Of a stretch of DNA of 64,000 nt, positions 31,971 through 43,646 are shown in pieces. The DNA lies in contig MU867095.1 in NCBI GenBank assembly GCA_033725935.1, positions 186,001 to 250,000 of the forward strand, written 5' to 3'. The notes below the pieces were generated by a model, which saw only the letters and a program-made list of their open reading frames with translations, made no database searches and had not been told where the DNA came from. Numbering within the stretch: the first letter of the stretch is position 1; each line of letters opens with the position of its first letter. Origin of the DNA: Cladorrhinum sp. PSN259. Lineage: Eukaryota > Ascomycota > Sordariomycetes > Sordariales > Podosporaceae. The position numbers and the translations under genes were made by a program.

Positions 31971-32579
31971 TCACATAAATCCGGCTGGGAGGACGCCTTT
32001 CGATATTGAGGAAGAGACAGACCGGAGGCTTCGGCATCTTTGGCTTTCTCGGCGTTCAAACGCAACATATATTGAAGGAATAACAGCTTTCCACTGAGGT
32101 ACACTAGTGACAACTTGACCGGCTGCTTTCTCCATTTCAGGGGCCATGAGCGCAAGCACATTCCCAGAAGATATATCTCGGCTCCAACATAGTACCGAAT
32201 GAGGGGATGCAGTATAGCTGCACGAATACGTGAATGATATGAACCTAAAGCCATAAAGGTGATAGTCTGCGTCTGGAGGGTGACACGGTACAACTTGCCG
32301 CAGCTTTCCGGTCTCATAATTGAAGGTATAATCATCCTCTGCACCGGCCACGATATATTGGCAGTAGATCATATCCCGCAGCTCCCTTGGGAGCTCTCCG
32401 AGCCGAGATTTTGACTGGAAAAGGCAGACATCGTGATGATGGGCGATAGAGGTTGGTGGTAGCTCCAGGAAATATAGGTTTTGGCTTCCAAATGTCTCTG
32501 TGGGATCACCCACTCCCCCAAGATTTTTTTTTATTTTTAGCTGCGATGCTCTCAAATCGTATTCTCGGTGTATAGACAT
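31971..32579 (-). pseudogene. F-box-like protein gene, probably decayed
   Basis: A 202-residue frame contains SRLGELPRELRDMIYCQY at about 32410-32355, the N-terminal LPRELRDxIY signature of a large family of fungal F-box-like proteins, followed by DYTFNYETGKLRQ, also typical. After GKLRQ the expected continuation is missing: the frame becomes Ser/Cys-rich, while the more protein-like sequence (a frame overlapping at 31889-32344) lies in another phase. I find no clean intron that joins them, so a frameshift or decay is likely; a poorly spliced intron is the alternative. Members of this family are numerous and often lost or broken. The part before SRLGEL is also unconvincing. Confidence 0.45.
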
Positions 32580-33374
32580 CTTGTCTAGAAACCCGGAAGC
32601 ACGCTATCGTTGTCTGCACAGTCGTGGCTGAGCGTCTCACCAAGGGAGGTTGTGCCTGTTGATTTATCTGAAGCCTAAATGTTATATATCCCATCTGGCC
32701 GCAGCTGTGGCATCCGTGGCCAGTAGGAGACCAGGTTTGCGTGTTATATATAATCCTCCCTTCCGGCCAAGATGAAGCCTTTGGACATCTAGATTCAAGC
32801 AGTTGAGAATGGGATGAGCAAAGGTCTGGTCCTTGCTCGTGTTGCAAGGAAATCCGTGGTATTGCTCAGGAGAAATCAGTGAAACGTTCAAAAGAAGAGG
32901 GGAAGATATTGAGGGCGATTAATCAGCCCCTTTTTGCTAGCTTCTTCGTGCCGATCCGAGATTGTCGTGCGCAGCTTCTAGGTCAGTTTTGTATGGAACA
33001 AAGAGAACGCTACTGATTTACCCGCGGTTGTAATACCTACTCAAACAATCGGCGTGTAGGGTATTCATAGAAGATATTGGAATTAATACAATGTCAATCC
33101 GATGCTCCAAGGGTTCCAGCACAGCCAGTTTTTGAATCTGGGGGTGACAAATACACAGCCAAATATGGAGATCAGAAATGGACAAAACAATTCAATCACA
33201 CAAGAGACTGTCTGTCGTGCGACACTGCGGAAAAGGGGCCAAAACCAGCATGACGATCCATCCTCGACTCTAATTCGGCACCCTCAGCGGGTCGTCCATA
33301 ATGTACAGTTTCGTCTATCTTTTATCACTCGTTCGTGTTTGCGTTCACACGCTTCAATCCTCGTCAGCCGTCAT
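32580..33374. other. intergenic
   Basis: About 800 bp between the F-box-like relic and the stop of QCR8. No gene or repeat seen. Confidence 0.45.
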
Positions 33375-34017
33375 TTACTCCTCAGACTCGCCAAACTCAG
33401 CGCGACCAGCCTTAGAGTTGAGGTACTCGTTCCTGCCAATTTGTCAGAATATGACCTTCCATCACATAGTACCAACGTATAACCATACCGCTCAATAGCC
33501 CAGTTGAGAACATAGTAGCCGGCAACCATGGGAGGGGCCCAGTAGAGAACCTGGCCGCTGAAGCGTCTCCAGGTGTTGAAGATGGCATCGTGGAAAGTAC
33601 CAGCGAGAGGGTTCTGGCGGTTAGGGGCAACGCCGTAAGAGATGATGCCCTTCTGGGGAAGGCCACCTGTCGTAGAGAGTTCGAGTCAGAGAGAGGTTCG
33701 GTAATGTTGCCATCAACTTGTTGTGGTGTGTCTCGAGCTCTTCCGTTCCAACCTCGGATCCGTATCCATCTATCCTTCGTGTTAGGTTGACCGTGGGGTT
33801 TGTTACTCACCGAAGCCGCCCCAGCCACCGAGGAAGCTGTGAATAGTGTCAGTATAAGTTTGCAAACAGAATTGACCTCCAATGCGCCCCAAACCCTGAA
33901 CAGCGTCATTCGGGAAAAGGCGCATCATAGCTCCAACAACTTCCAGGGAACCACTGACAAGTTGTGCTTGCCGACCTGGCCACCACCGCCACCAAGGAGT
34001 CTCTGAGTAGGGCGCAT
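33375..34017 (-). CDS. QCR8: cytochrome bc1 complex subunit 8
   Basis: Four exons joined by hand: 34017-33959, 33836-33811 (26 nt), 33666-33489, 33432-33375; introns 122 bp (GTCAGT donor), 144 bp and 56 bp. Phases agree and the product is 106 residues. It begins MRPTQRLLGGGGG, then LGGWGGFGGLPQKGIISYGVAPNRQNPLAG, FNTWRRFSGQVLYWAPPMVAGYYVLNWAIERNEYLNSKAGRAEFG. This is the small ubiquinone-binding subunit (subunit VII/QP-C) of respiratory complex III; the single helix around VLYWAPPMVAGYYVLNWAI crosses the mitochondrial inner membrane. It is divergent from prohibitin-1, 406 bp away, so the two mitochondrial genes may share control elements. Confidence 0.95.
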
Positions 34018-34423
34018 TTTGAATTGAGGGTGTGTCTCGACAAACGCGTGGGCAATAGCGGGGTTGAGGAGGCGATCAGTTTGTTCTTCGAATTGAAGGT
34101 CGGGATAGCTCGCGGGTTGAGGTTGAAATCAGTCGACCAAGCCCAGAAACAACCAACCCGATCCGGCTTAGCGCCATTAATCGGTACGTAACCCTGGAAA
34201 AAACCCAGCCGAACTTTCCCATCGAGTCTTGGCATTCTACTCACCTGCACAGAGCTCGGCAGGCAGGTTCAGGTTGTTAACGTCGTCGACTCCACTTTTG
34301 AAAGAGCTCCATCCAGTCCATTCAAGCACTCCGAGCTCCAGACTCCAGAGCGCAGAATCCCAGCTCCAGCTTGTCCCCGATATACCCCATCCACCTCGAC
34401 CGACTCAACACATTCTACACAAT
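34018..34423. promoter_or_regulatory. shared divergent promoter QCR8/PHB1
   Basis: Only 406 bp separate the ATGs of QCR8 (minus) and prohibitin-1 (plus). Both 5' leaders and promoters must lie here. I cannot point to a specific factor site. Confidence 0.6.
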
Positions 34424-35311
34424 ATGGCTGCTAGAGGTCTCGGCTTTATCTACTCGGCGGCGGTCCCGCTGGCCATTGGTGTGGGTGTTCTTCAGTCTTC
34501 GATCTACGATGTCAAGGGTGGTAGCAGAGCCGTCATCTTCGACAGGTTGTCAGGTGTGAAGGAGACCGTCGTTAGTGAAGGCACACATCTCCTTGTACCA
34601 TGGCTCCAGAAGGCTATCGTCTTCGATGTTCGCACTAAGCCCCGCATTATTGGTACCACCACCGGCTCCAAGGATCTCCAGATGGTCAGCTTGACCCTCA
34701 GAGTGTTGCACAGGCCAGATGTGCAGGCGCTGCCGAAGATCTACCAGGTAAGTCTACGACCCTTTTGACATTATGGTCAGCTCCTTGCTAATTCTTGTCC
34801 CTAGCAACTCGGCTTGGATTACGACGAGCGTGTTCTCCCTTCGATTGGAAACGAAGTTCTCAAGTCCATTGTTGCGCAGTTCGATGCCGCCGAGCTCATT
34901 ACACAGCGTGAGGCTGTCTCCAACAAGATTCGGGCCGACCTGATGAAGCGCGCAAAAGAGTTCAACATCGCCCTCGAGGATGTATCTATCACCCATATGA
35001 CCTTCGGCAAGGAGTTCACCAAAGCTGTCGAGCAGAAGCAGATCGCCCAGCAGGACGCTGAACGAGCACGATTCATTGTCGAGAAGGCCGAGCAGGAGAG
35101 ACAAGCCAACGTTATCCGGGCTGAGGGTGAAGCCGAGAGTGCCGAGGTTATTTCCAAGGCAATTGCAAAGGCTGGTGATGGCTTGATCAAGATTCGTAAG
35201 ATCGAGGCCAGCAGGGAGATTGCACAGACGTTGGCATCCAATCCCAACGTGGCGTACATCCCGGGTGGTGGTAAGGGAACGAATCTTTTGATGAACGTGG
35301 GCCGGGCATAA
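34424..35311 (+). CDS. PHB1: prohibitin-1
   Basis: Two exons, 34424-34747 and 34805-35311; 57-bp intron (GTAAGT...CCTAG, phase 0) after LPKIYQ; 276 residues. I start at MAARGLGFIYSAAVPLAIG; the frame extends upstream but that part is leader. Contains the N-terminal hydrophobic anchor, the SPFH/band-7 domain (GGSRAVIFDRLSGVKETVVSEGTHLLVPW, LRVLHRPDVQALPKIYQ, ERVLPSIGNEVLKSIVAQFDAAELITQRE), the coiled coil (QQDAERARFIVEKAEQERQA) and the end NPNVAYIPGG. Prohibitin 1 alternates with Phb2 in ring assemblies of the mitochondrial inner membrane that guard membrane proteases and respiratory subunits. Confidence 0.97.
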
Positions 35312-36259
35312 ATGGTGGAAGGAACTTATGTTTATGATGAAGAAGCAAAGGAGGTATCGTAACTAGACGAAGCCATGTATTACTATCATATGATTATTTG
35401 AATATTCCCCGCTTCGAGTGTCATGAGAATGGGTGGCCAATTCTAAGAAATACCCAGCTGATGAGCTGCATTCCACATCCTTCTAAGCCTGACCTGTAGA
35501 AATAATCAAGTATGCAACCTCCCCACCCAGAATGCTTGAATGAAATCCCATGTCAAAAAAGCGCCATTTCGACTGTCCGCCAGCGAGGAATTACTTACCG
35601 CAGCGGGGCTACAGGGGTCTTAATCACCACGCTTCAGCGGAGCGGACAGCCTTACCAATGCTTGGCAAGCCACCCCGAGTCCCGACGTCAACCTCTTCAA
35701 CCCTTCAACCCAGGAACAATCTTTATGAATCTCATATTCTACCTTGAGCAGCCGGTTCATCACACTTTTTCACTAGTGCTTTAAGTCGACCAAATTTTTG
35801 TTCGTTACTGCTCTAATTCTGCTTTCGCTGTTAACACACGGAAAGTGTTTCCAAATTTGAGACGCGACGTAATCTTGGCCCGGAAGTGGTTTTCATCTCA
35901 TCACCGACCGACTTATGAGACACTGGAAAGGAGTTGCGAACTTACGGCCAAGTTGGGGAAACCCAAAAGCCCAACGTGTCGTTTTTCCTCTTACGCCTCC
36001 TCACTCGTTTCCAAAATATCAGAGACGAAAATTATCAAAGACCCTCTCAGCAAAGAGCGACGGGCGCGAGATTCTCATTGTTTGTTCACCTTCACCTGGC
36101 ACCTTGATCCTTTCTTCTGGGACCCAACATTCCGGGCCAATCTGTGGGACCCCAAAGGGTCATATGAGAACCATCGCTGGTTAACACTCGGTTCTTTGCA
36201 AGGAAAAAATCTCTTCATTATCGCCGCTTTCGTCAGGAGGCGTAAAGTCTAACGCCATT
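35312..36259. other. intergenic
   Basis: About 950 bp between the stop of PHB1 and the start of REX3, both plus strand. Contains the REX3 promoter; the frames at 35845-36252 and nearby show no family traits. Confidence 0.45.
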
Positions 36260-38296
36260 ATGGATCCAATGGACCAAGTATTGCGTGCTTTCAAGCAGAT
36301 TCCATGTCCAGAAGGGGACAAATGCCGGAGACCTGGGTGTCAGTGGCAGCACAGTTGGGACACTCAGTCTACCCCGGGCATCCCATCTACCTCAACTCCC
36401 TCAGCTGCACCAGCCATCCAAGATAAGGAGGATGAGGACGCACCACGAAAACGACGAAAGGTTGAGCTGGAAGAACGCTTGTCGGCTTCGGCAGAGCCAG
36501 AGGTCCCGAAAGCAGCAGCCCGAGCCTCGACTATTACAAAGCGGGTGTCTCCCCCGCCTCTTAAGCGGAAGCCCCCACAACCGGCGACATCGACACCTAC
36601 TCCAGCCAGATCACTCCATACGTCCGCAACCAAACCATCACCACGCCAGATCGGTGTAGTCTCATCCGCGACTGTCGCAATCAAGAAGGGTGTCACTCCT
36701 CAGAAGGCTACTCCTAAGAAGACCGCACCTCAGCGTAAACCCGAAACGCTGAACCCACGTCATTTGTCTGTCGCATCTCCAGCCACGCATGAGTTTCGAT
36801 TGAAAGCTCTGAAAATGCTCTATACGGAATACAAGAGACTCAACGATGAAATAAAGAAGGACGCTAAGGACGACGAAAAGAAGGTGGTTATGTCAGATCA
36901 AGAGCTCATCTGGCTTGCCCTCGACAACGAGGAACGATTGTGCATAGACAAGCCAATGGTATATCAGAACTGCATCAAGAACCTCATCATGACATACCGA
37001 AAAAAGACCCCCAAGCAATGGCTGGATGAGCGCTTGGTCGAATGGGAAAAGAAGCAACCCTCTACCCCCGGGGTTCCCACTATTATCGAGACTGGCTTGA
37101 CTGCTAGCCAAGAATTTGAGTTTCTCAAGTTTCTTGAAACCCCTATCAAGGATCTCAGTCAATTTGGGTATGTACCTATCGCGCCCAGTGACGCAGAGGT
37201 CCAGAAAGCACGGGAGGGGCAGGAGGCTTCCTTCGGGTGGGAGGTTTGCGATCGCTGCTCAACACGATTTCAGGTTTTCCCCGGTCGTCGTGAGGAGGAT
37301 GGCCTCCTGGCCTCGGGTGGAAGCTGCACCCACCATCCGGGACGAACATACTTCCCTAATCGTGTGCACAGCAGGAGGGAGGTGCAAGCAAAACGGTACA
37401 ACTGCTGCCAGGAGTCGGTGGGTGATTCTACGGGCTGCACGAAAAAGGAGCACCACGTGTTCAAGGCTAGTTCTCCTGCGCGTTTGGCTGCTCTGATTCC
37501 GTTCATGGAGACGCCGCCTAATCCTGATGCTCCAAAGGATAGGGCGGTGGCGTTTGATTGCGAGATGGGATACACGGTTTACGGCATGGAGTTGATCAGG
37601 CTGACTGCGACCAGTTGGCCTGATGGGGCGCTCCTGTTGGATGTCCTGGTAAAGCCGATGGGGGAGATTATCGATCTGAACTCGAGGTATTCGGGGGTGT
37701 GGCCCGAGGATATCGCTAACGCGGAACCGTGGGAGAAGGGAAATCCACCTGTGGTGGAGGATACCGTGGATAATTCAGCCGGAACCGCAGCGGAGACAGA
37801 GAGCGACGCCATCAAGCCAAGGAGGAAGATGCAGATTGTCCCATCACCCATGGTTGCTAGGGAGGCATTGTTCTCGCTCATTTCTCCAAAGACGCCGCTT
37901 ATTGGTCACGGTTTAGAAAATGATCTGAACGCCATGAGAATCATCCACCCGACCTTGGTGGATACGGTTTTGTTGTTTCCTACTACTTCAGGGCTGCCAA
38001 TGCGGATGGGCCTGAAGAAGTTGATGGAACAGAAGCTGAACAAGGCGATCCAAGTCGAAAAGATTGGCGAGGATGTCAAGGGTGGGCATGACAGCGCTGA
38101 GGATGCCAGAGCTGCGGGTGAGTTGGTGAGGTTCAAGGTTATGGAGAAGTGGAAGCAAATGAAGCTGGACGGGTGGAAGATTGGCGAGGGTGGGAAAGGG
38201 TTCGTACCTCCGCCTGGACCGCTTAAGGAGAAGAATATTCAGGGGGCATTGACGGCGGACTTCCTGGAGAAGTGGGGGGTTGCAACGGAGCTATGA
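36260..38296 (+). CDS. REX3: RNA exonuclease 3 (DEDDh)
   Basis: Intronless, 678 residues. Starts with a CCCH-type zinc finger (CPEGDKCRRPGCQWQH), then a Lys/Pro-rich disordered region to about 170, a helical region (HEFRLKALKMLYTEYKRLND), a Cys/His cluster (CDRCSTRFQVFPG...CTHHPG...CCQESVGDSTGC) and the C-terminal exonuclease: AFDCEMGYT (D433, E435), LIGHGLENDLNAM and HDSAEDARAAGEL, i.e. all DEDDh catalytic residues in order. In yeast Rex3 trims the 3' end of RNase MRP RNA and other small RNAs and belongs to the Rexo group. An acidic insert lies between motifs I and II. Intact and of normal size for filamentous fungi. Confidence 0.94.
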   Translation: MDPMDQVLRAFKQIPCPEGDKCRRPGCQWQHSWDTQSTPGIPSTSTPSAAPAIQDKEDEDAPRKRRKVELEERLSASAEPEVPKAAARASTITKRVSPPPLKRKPPQPATSTPTPARSLHTSATKPSPRQIGVVSSATVAIKKGVTPQKATPKKTAPQRKPETLNPRHLSVASPATHEFRLKALKMLYTEYKRLNDEIKKDAKDDEKKVVMSDQELIWLALDNEERLCIDKPMVYQNCIKNLIMTYRKKTPKQWLDERLVEWEKKQPSTPGVPTIIETGLTASQEFEFLKFLETPIKDLSQFGYVPIAPSDAEVQKAREGQEASFGWEVCDRCSTRFQVFPGRREEDGLLASGGSCTHHPGRTYFPNRVHSRREVQAKRYNCCQESVGDSTGCTKKEHHVFKASSPARLAALIPFMETPPNPDAPKDRAVAFDCEMGYTVYGMELIRLTATSWPDGALLLDVLVKPMGEIIDLNSRYSGVWPEDIANAEPWEKGNPPVVEDTVDNSAGTAAETESDAIKPRRKMQIVPSPMVAREALFSLISPKTPLIGHGLENDLNAMRIIHPTLVDTVLLFPTTSGLPMRMGLKKLMEQKLNKAIQVEKIGEDVKGGHDSAEDARAAGELVRFKVMEKWKQMKLDGWKIGEGGKGFVPPPGPLKEKNIQGALTADFLEKWGVATEL

Positions 38297-39190
38297 TATT
38301 GATTCTCTCCAGTTTAACTTAGATACCCCAGTAGACTGTTGTCTACTCTGGATACTTGTGTTGTAAGCATGACCGTTTGATTAACTAGAATGATTCATTT
38401 CAATGGAGTTGAATAGATGGAAGGCGGCTAACTAGTCGGATTCAAGTCTATCCTTGTCTGACCGTGGCTTGCCCGTTGCACGGCTTTGCTTGACGTCTCC
38501 GCCCGAGGGCTCGAAGACTAGCTGTGCCTTATCACCCCAGAGTAATAATTCCTGACGAGTTTACTCTAATTTCGTGCCTACAAACGAAGCATCAACGGAT
38601 TCCGATCAAAGCTCGCCTTAACTCTCATGGCTTTGCTATGTTGACGTCAGAGTTCGCTTTGTTAGAGTTTGGAGGTCAGCCGAGCAAGCATTGAAATTTC
38701 TTTACAGTTGAGGATAATTAATGAAAGAAAAGCATTGACAAACGCTGTTTCTACTTCTACATGATCTTGTCGCAAGCAGCTTCCGAGCGGGCTGAACATG
38801 ACGGAGGACGGGAGGCGTACTTTGTGTTCCATGCCGGGCATTTCCAAGTTTACATACTTAAAGAACGCATCTTTACTTCCGACATGGAATTCCGTGATTC
38901 AAATTACACACGAAACTTGCTGTTCTTCGAAGCCGTGGTGGTGGAGCCAGTTCCAACGTCCAAGGTTTCTTAAACGCGAGAACATCCACAATGACTTCAC
39001 ACAACCCCATTGCGAAGGGGTGACCGGTTTTGGCTTCCAGAAGCGTCAACTTTATTTATATAGATCGAATATCGCGAAGCCGTTGATATCTATAGCCACA
39101 ATGCCATCTATCCGAACGTCGACGTCTTCGAAGCTGGAAGCTCAACCACCGTGATGCATATATCCCACAACAAGCTACACAATAACAACA
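38297..39190. other. intergenic
   Basis: About 900 bp between REX3 and the glycosyltransferase gene. AT-rich around 39050-39090; nothing specific found. Confidence 0.45.
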
Positions 39191-40193
39191 ATGTCAGACG
39201 GCACCCGAGCAGCCAACTCAGACAAAGGTACTCTCTCCTTTCCACTCATGCCTCTCCCGTCCATTATTCACTAACATTTGCTCCCCAGTCTGGACGACCC
39301 TAATCACAAGTCTCTCCTACCTACCCGGCCTACTAACCCTCCACTACTCCCTGATCCAAAAACACAAATCGAAATACCCACTAATAGCCTTATACACCGA
39401 CGCCTTCCCCTCTTTGGGACTCGACGCCTTACACGCCCGCTCGATCCCAACGCAGCACATCAAAACCATCCTGCCCGCTTCCTCAAAACCATACTCGCAA
39501 GATCCGAGATTCACAGACTGCTGGACAAAGCTGGTCCCCTTCTCACTCACGCAGTACGCCCGCGTCGTCCAGCTGGACTCGGACATGCTCGTCCTCCAAA
39601 ACATGGACGAGCTCTTCGACCTCCCCCTCGACCCCTCCTCCGACAGGGTATTCGCGGCCGGACACGCCTGCGTCTGCAACCCCCTCGGGAAACCTCACTA
39701 CCCGCCCAGCTGGATACCCGAAAACTGCGCTTTTACCGCCCAGGCACTGCAAGACCCGGACCTGGCACAGAAATCGGGCGGTGATCCGCGGCAGCTCTCC
39801 CCGGAGCCGAGTTACTGCAACGGCGGGCTACAGGTGGTCCAGCCCTCCCTCGAGCACTGGTCCCAGATACTGGAGTACATGAACTCGCACGCTTCCGAGC
39901 TGGATTTCGCCGATCAGAGCGTGCTGTCTAAAGTGTTTAAAGGAAGGTGGGTCGCAGTGCCGTACGTGTATAATGCCCTAAAGACTCTGCGGTGGGAGGG
40001 GGTGCACGACACGCTGTGGAGGGACGAAGAGATCAAGAATTTGCATTTTATTTTGACGCCCAAGCCTTGGGAAGAAGAAGAGTCAAGGGACGCAGATGAG
40101 ACTCATAAATGGTGGAAGACGGTTGATAGGGAGAGGAAGGAGTGGGAAAGGCAGAGCCTGCGGATAAGTGATGGGTGGTGTCGTGATTCTTGA
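39191..40193 (+). CDS. GT8-family glycosyltransferase
   Basis: Two exons, 39191-39227 and 39289-40193; 61-bp intron (GTACTC...CACTAACA...CCCAG, phase 1). Product 313 residues: MSDGTRAANSDKVWTTLITSLSYLPGLLTLHYSL, which is the first strand of the GT-A fold, ALYTDAFP, then VVQLDSDMLVLQNMDELFDLP with the DxD metal-binding motif at D109/D111, GGLQVVQPS, and HFILTPKPW, the HxxxxxKPW end motif of the glycogenin/galactinol synthase-like GT8 group. It has no signal peptide or membrane anchor, so it should act in the cytosol. Acceptor sugar or protein is unknown; glycogenin itself is longer and would carry a tyrosine-rich tail. Confidence 0.92.
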
Positions 40194-40880
40194 TGAAAAA
40201 AATTGCTGAGATTGATCTCTCTCTGTCTCTCTCGTTTGGCTTTTGGGGCTTATTTGAGAGGATGATTATATGTACATAATGACATATGGAAACTTTGGCT
40301 GAGGCTTGGAGGTGGAGATATATATATAGATTTGGCCCTGGAATATCTTTGATATAAATGTGATTTATGTTGGGGGTTGTTGACATTTTGGAGTCCTTAG
40401 ATAAGCGAGCTGTTAATAGATTATTGGGTGTCGTAACATGAACATGATCGTGTTTGAATGAGATAAAAAAAGGAGGAATCAGTAATGTGTTCATCAAAGG
40501 AAGTCGCTTCCACAGTAATATTGACCATCAGGCACTCTACATGCTATTCATCTCTGAATTGCCCTATTTGAGGTGAGAATTGTTCGTTTCCAGTATCAAC
40601 TCGAAATGAGACACCGACAAGTTAAATTTAGAGGCATTAGAAACACACTATCCATTGCCAATACCGTAGATAGCAATATGAATCAACTATCTACCAAAAT
40701 GAATCTCATAATTTCCATATCATAATACCCATTTTCCCTACCAGATAAACACAACCAAGAGCCAGATACGCTTCGCCCATGTCCTTCAGATTAAAAACTA
40801 AACAACCATTTCAACGCCGATTTGCTTGCCATCATCCCATCCATTTATCATTCAGATATACCCATCCATCCATCCCACTC
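40194..40880. other. intergenic, convergent 3' ends
   Basis: Between the stops of the GT8 gene and MCM2. A CTCTCTGT pyrimidine tract lies at about 40216-40231 and a TA tract near 40320. Nothing else seen. Confidence 0.5.
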
Positions 40881-43646
40881 CTAAGCCCTAACCGAGGCCG
40901 TCTGCGATCTACCAGCAGTGCCATTGCCTCTAGTGTAGCCGTTGCCCGGCCTGGCAAGTGTGTATTTCGCAAACGCCCTGGCGAGAGCCTTCTTGCAGCT
41001 GACCTTTTGGCTACCGACAAAGCTATCCACTGTAACGGCAATAGCCCTGTCAATATCTTGAGCTGAGCAAAACTCGGACAATCTCATCTTGCAGAACGCC
41101 TCGCTGATGCGGATGATAGCTTCTAAATGACGGACCTGCATGTTTTGTCAGTAAAAAGTAGCGAACGAATGATGACGAAATATACTCACTGTAATAGGAT
41201 AGGCACCCGTCGCTAAACTCTCCCTTCTCATATCAGAAAACAACCTCGCCACCTTATCCTCATCCATATGATACAGCTTAGGCGAGCATTTTTCTCTCGC
41301 ATAGAGGATATACTTCCTCAACAATGTCTGGGGAATCTCGCCTTCCTTTGGCCTATCTCCGTTCTGGGTCGGAATCTCGGGCGCGACAGAATCAGGTTCG
41401 ACATCCATGCTGTCACCATTCTGCGTCGCCCCCTGGGAGTTAGACAGAGGGTGACTTCTAGAATGGCTGCCAACAATGAACCTTGCCAACCTTTCGTCCT
41501 CTTCAGGCTCTACTGTATCCCTCACAACGCAAAGGATATCGAAACGCGACAGGATAGGTTCGGTCAATTCCACATTAGCAGAGAACGGGATGGTAGAGTT
41601 ATATCGGCCACCAATAGGGTTGGCAGCGGCAATGATGCCGCAGCGTGCCTGAAGGGTGGTAACGATACCAGCCTTGGAGATGGAGATTGTCTGCTGTTCC
41701 ATAGCTTCGTGGATGGATGTCCGATCCTGGTCATTCATTTTGTCGAACTCGTCAATAAGACATGTACCCTTGTCTGCTAGAACAAGGGCACCACCCTCAA
41801 GAGTCCATTCGCTCGTCAGTGGGTCACGACGGACACTAGCCGTCAAACCGACTGCGGAGGCACCTTGACCGGTGGCAAAGACTGCTCGGTGGGCAGTCTT
41901 TTCGACATACTTAAGCACCTGAGATTTGGCGGTACCTGGGTCTCCGAGAAGAAGCACGTTGATGTCACCTCTGACGTGGTGAGCGCCGCGAGTATTCTTG
42001 GCAACACCACCGAAGAGCGAAAGGGCGACAGCGGTCTTAATATCAGTGTGTCCGTAGATACTGGGAGCAATCGAGTTAATGATCTTGTCAACGATATGAG
42101 GATCTTTGGAGAGACGACGGATCTCGTGCTCATCTTCCTCAGTCATGCGGAAACCAGCAAGCTGGTCATGAGACTTGACGACATTGTTGGCTTCGAGAAT
42201 TGTGGCAAAGACAGGGAAGCCGTTGCGATTGTTTAGTTGAGCATCATAGTTGTTGCGGTAGATACCGGTTACTTCAATCTCTTCACCAGGCTTGGCCTTG
42301 TCAATAAGATCCCAGAGAAGAACTACCTCGCGGTGTCGTGGGAGACGACCGGCGGGGACAGTTCCAGGAGACTCCTGAAGGGTAAGCTTCTGGTAGTTTC
42401 TGTAGACCGTCTTCTCTGAGTTGAGAGTGAAGGGACCGCGAGACTGACAGCTCTGGCAGTACGAGATCTTGACCTCAACGTTGGACTCCTGCTGGAAGGG
42501 ACCAAGAGTAACACCGCACTTGCCGCAGTCAAACTTGACATACTTGAGCTGGGGGAAAACTCCAGTTCTGCGGGTAACCACACCACTAACACGCACGAGA
42601 CAGTTGAGGTGGGACTGGCGGAGTTGGCGGAGGGTGTAATGAACTGGAAGGTCGAAGATGCGGACGTGAATCTCGGCATGGATGCGTTCGTAGTCTGGGT
42701 AGTGGAGCAAGACAACGTCCATGGCCACTTCGTCGAAGAGCTTGAGCATCTCAGCTGGAGCATTGGCAAGGAAGTAGGCGAGGATGGCCTTTGAGGTAGA
42801 AAGATGTTCGTATGAGACCTCGAGAGACTCAGCGTTGATCTCACCTAGAGTACGAATGCGGTTTCCGTAGACAGATGAACCGCTTTCGTCGGTGTACTCT
42901 GTGAGAAAAGCCTTGAACTCTCTCTTGATTGTGCGCTGAACAGCTGGTTGGGAGACCCAATCTGTCAAACTGGAAGCCTTGACATCGTGCAATGCCTCGA
43001 GTGAGAGCTCCTCGTCCATAATATCGGCGTCCATATCCTCATCGGGATCCTCGTCATACCGATGTCTGCGGCGGCGAGGCTGCGCTGTGAGATCAAGATC
43101 CCCGTCATCTTCACCGGGAAGGAAGGCAGCAGGCAGACGCTGCTGTCTAGCCACCTCCCTATCTCTGCGGTTCAACTGAGCCTCGAGACGCCGTCTGTCG
43201 GAAATGTTCAAAGCATCATAGTCTCCTTCATCGTCAATGTCGATGCCTTCGTAGGCATCGTCCTCTTTTGCACGGTAGTCGCGCTCGAAGCCCTCACGGA
43301 ACAAATCGACATCATCCTCAGCCATCTCATCGAGGTCGTCCAGGTCATCAGCAATGTCAACGTCCTCCTCAATATCGTCGTTATCATCACCACCGTGCGC
43401 AATGAAAGCTGGAGGGGAAGAAGGCATGGCTGGGCTCGAGACTGCGCCAACTGAGGAGGCTACATCTTCGCCGTCACCGCGGGCACGCTTGCGGTTTGCC
43501 CGACCAGGAACAACACCACGGTTGGCAGAGGAGGGGTTGTCGCGAAGCGGGGAACTAGAGAAAGTTGATCAGCTTTCTTTTCTTCTATTATTTGTTTTGC
43601 CCTATCGACCGTTCAGGGGTCAGAAAGCATGATGAACATACCTCAT
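40881..43646 (-). CDS. MCM2: replicative helicase subunit MCM2
   Basis: Three exons: 43646-43642 (5 nt, ATGAG), 43554-41190 and 41135-40881; introns 87 bp and 54 bp. Product 874 residues, starting MSSPLRDNPSSANRGVV. The N-terminal 150 residues are very acidic, with the histone H3-H4-binding character of Mcm2 and a helical EEVDL region. A zinc finger follows (CGKC...CQSCQ). The AAA+ domain has GDPGTAKSQ (Walker A, about 539-547), CLIDEFDKM (Walker B), and SRFD (arginine finger), with the MCM-box sequence around them. The last exon gives the helix-lid VRHLEAIIRISEAFCKMRLSEF. Part of the MCM2-7 hexamer that unwinds DNA at replication forks. It is divergent from the UBR7-like gene 461 bp away. 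Confidence 0.98.

Noticed and set aside
41268..42419. Several plus-strand frames opposite MCM2
   Set aside because: Antisense to the conserved AAA+ exon; no family traits of their own.
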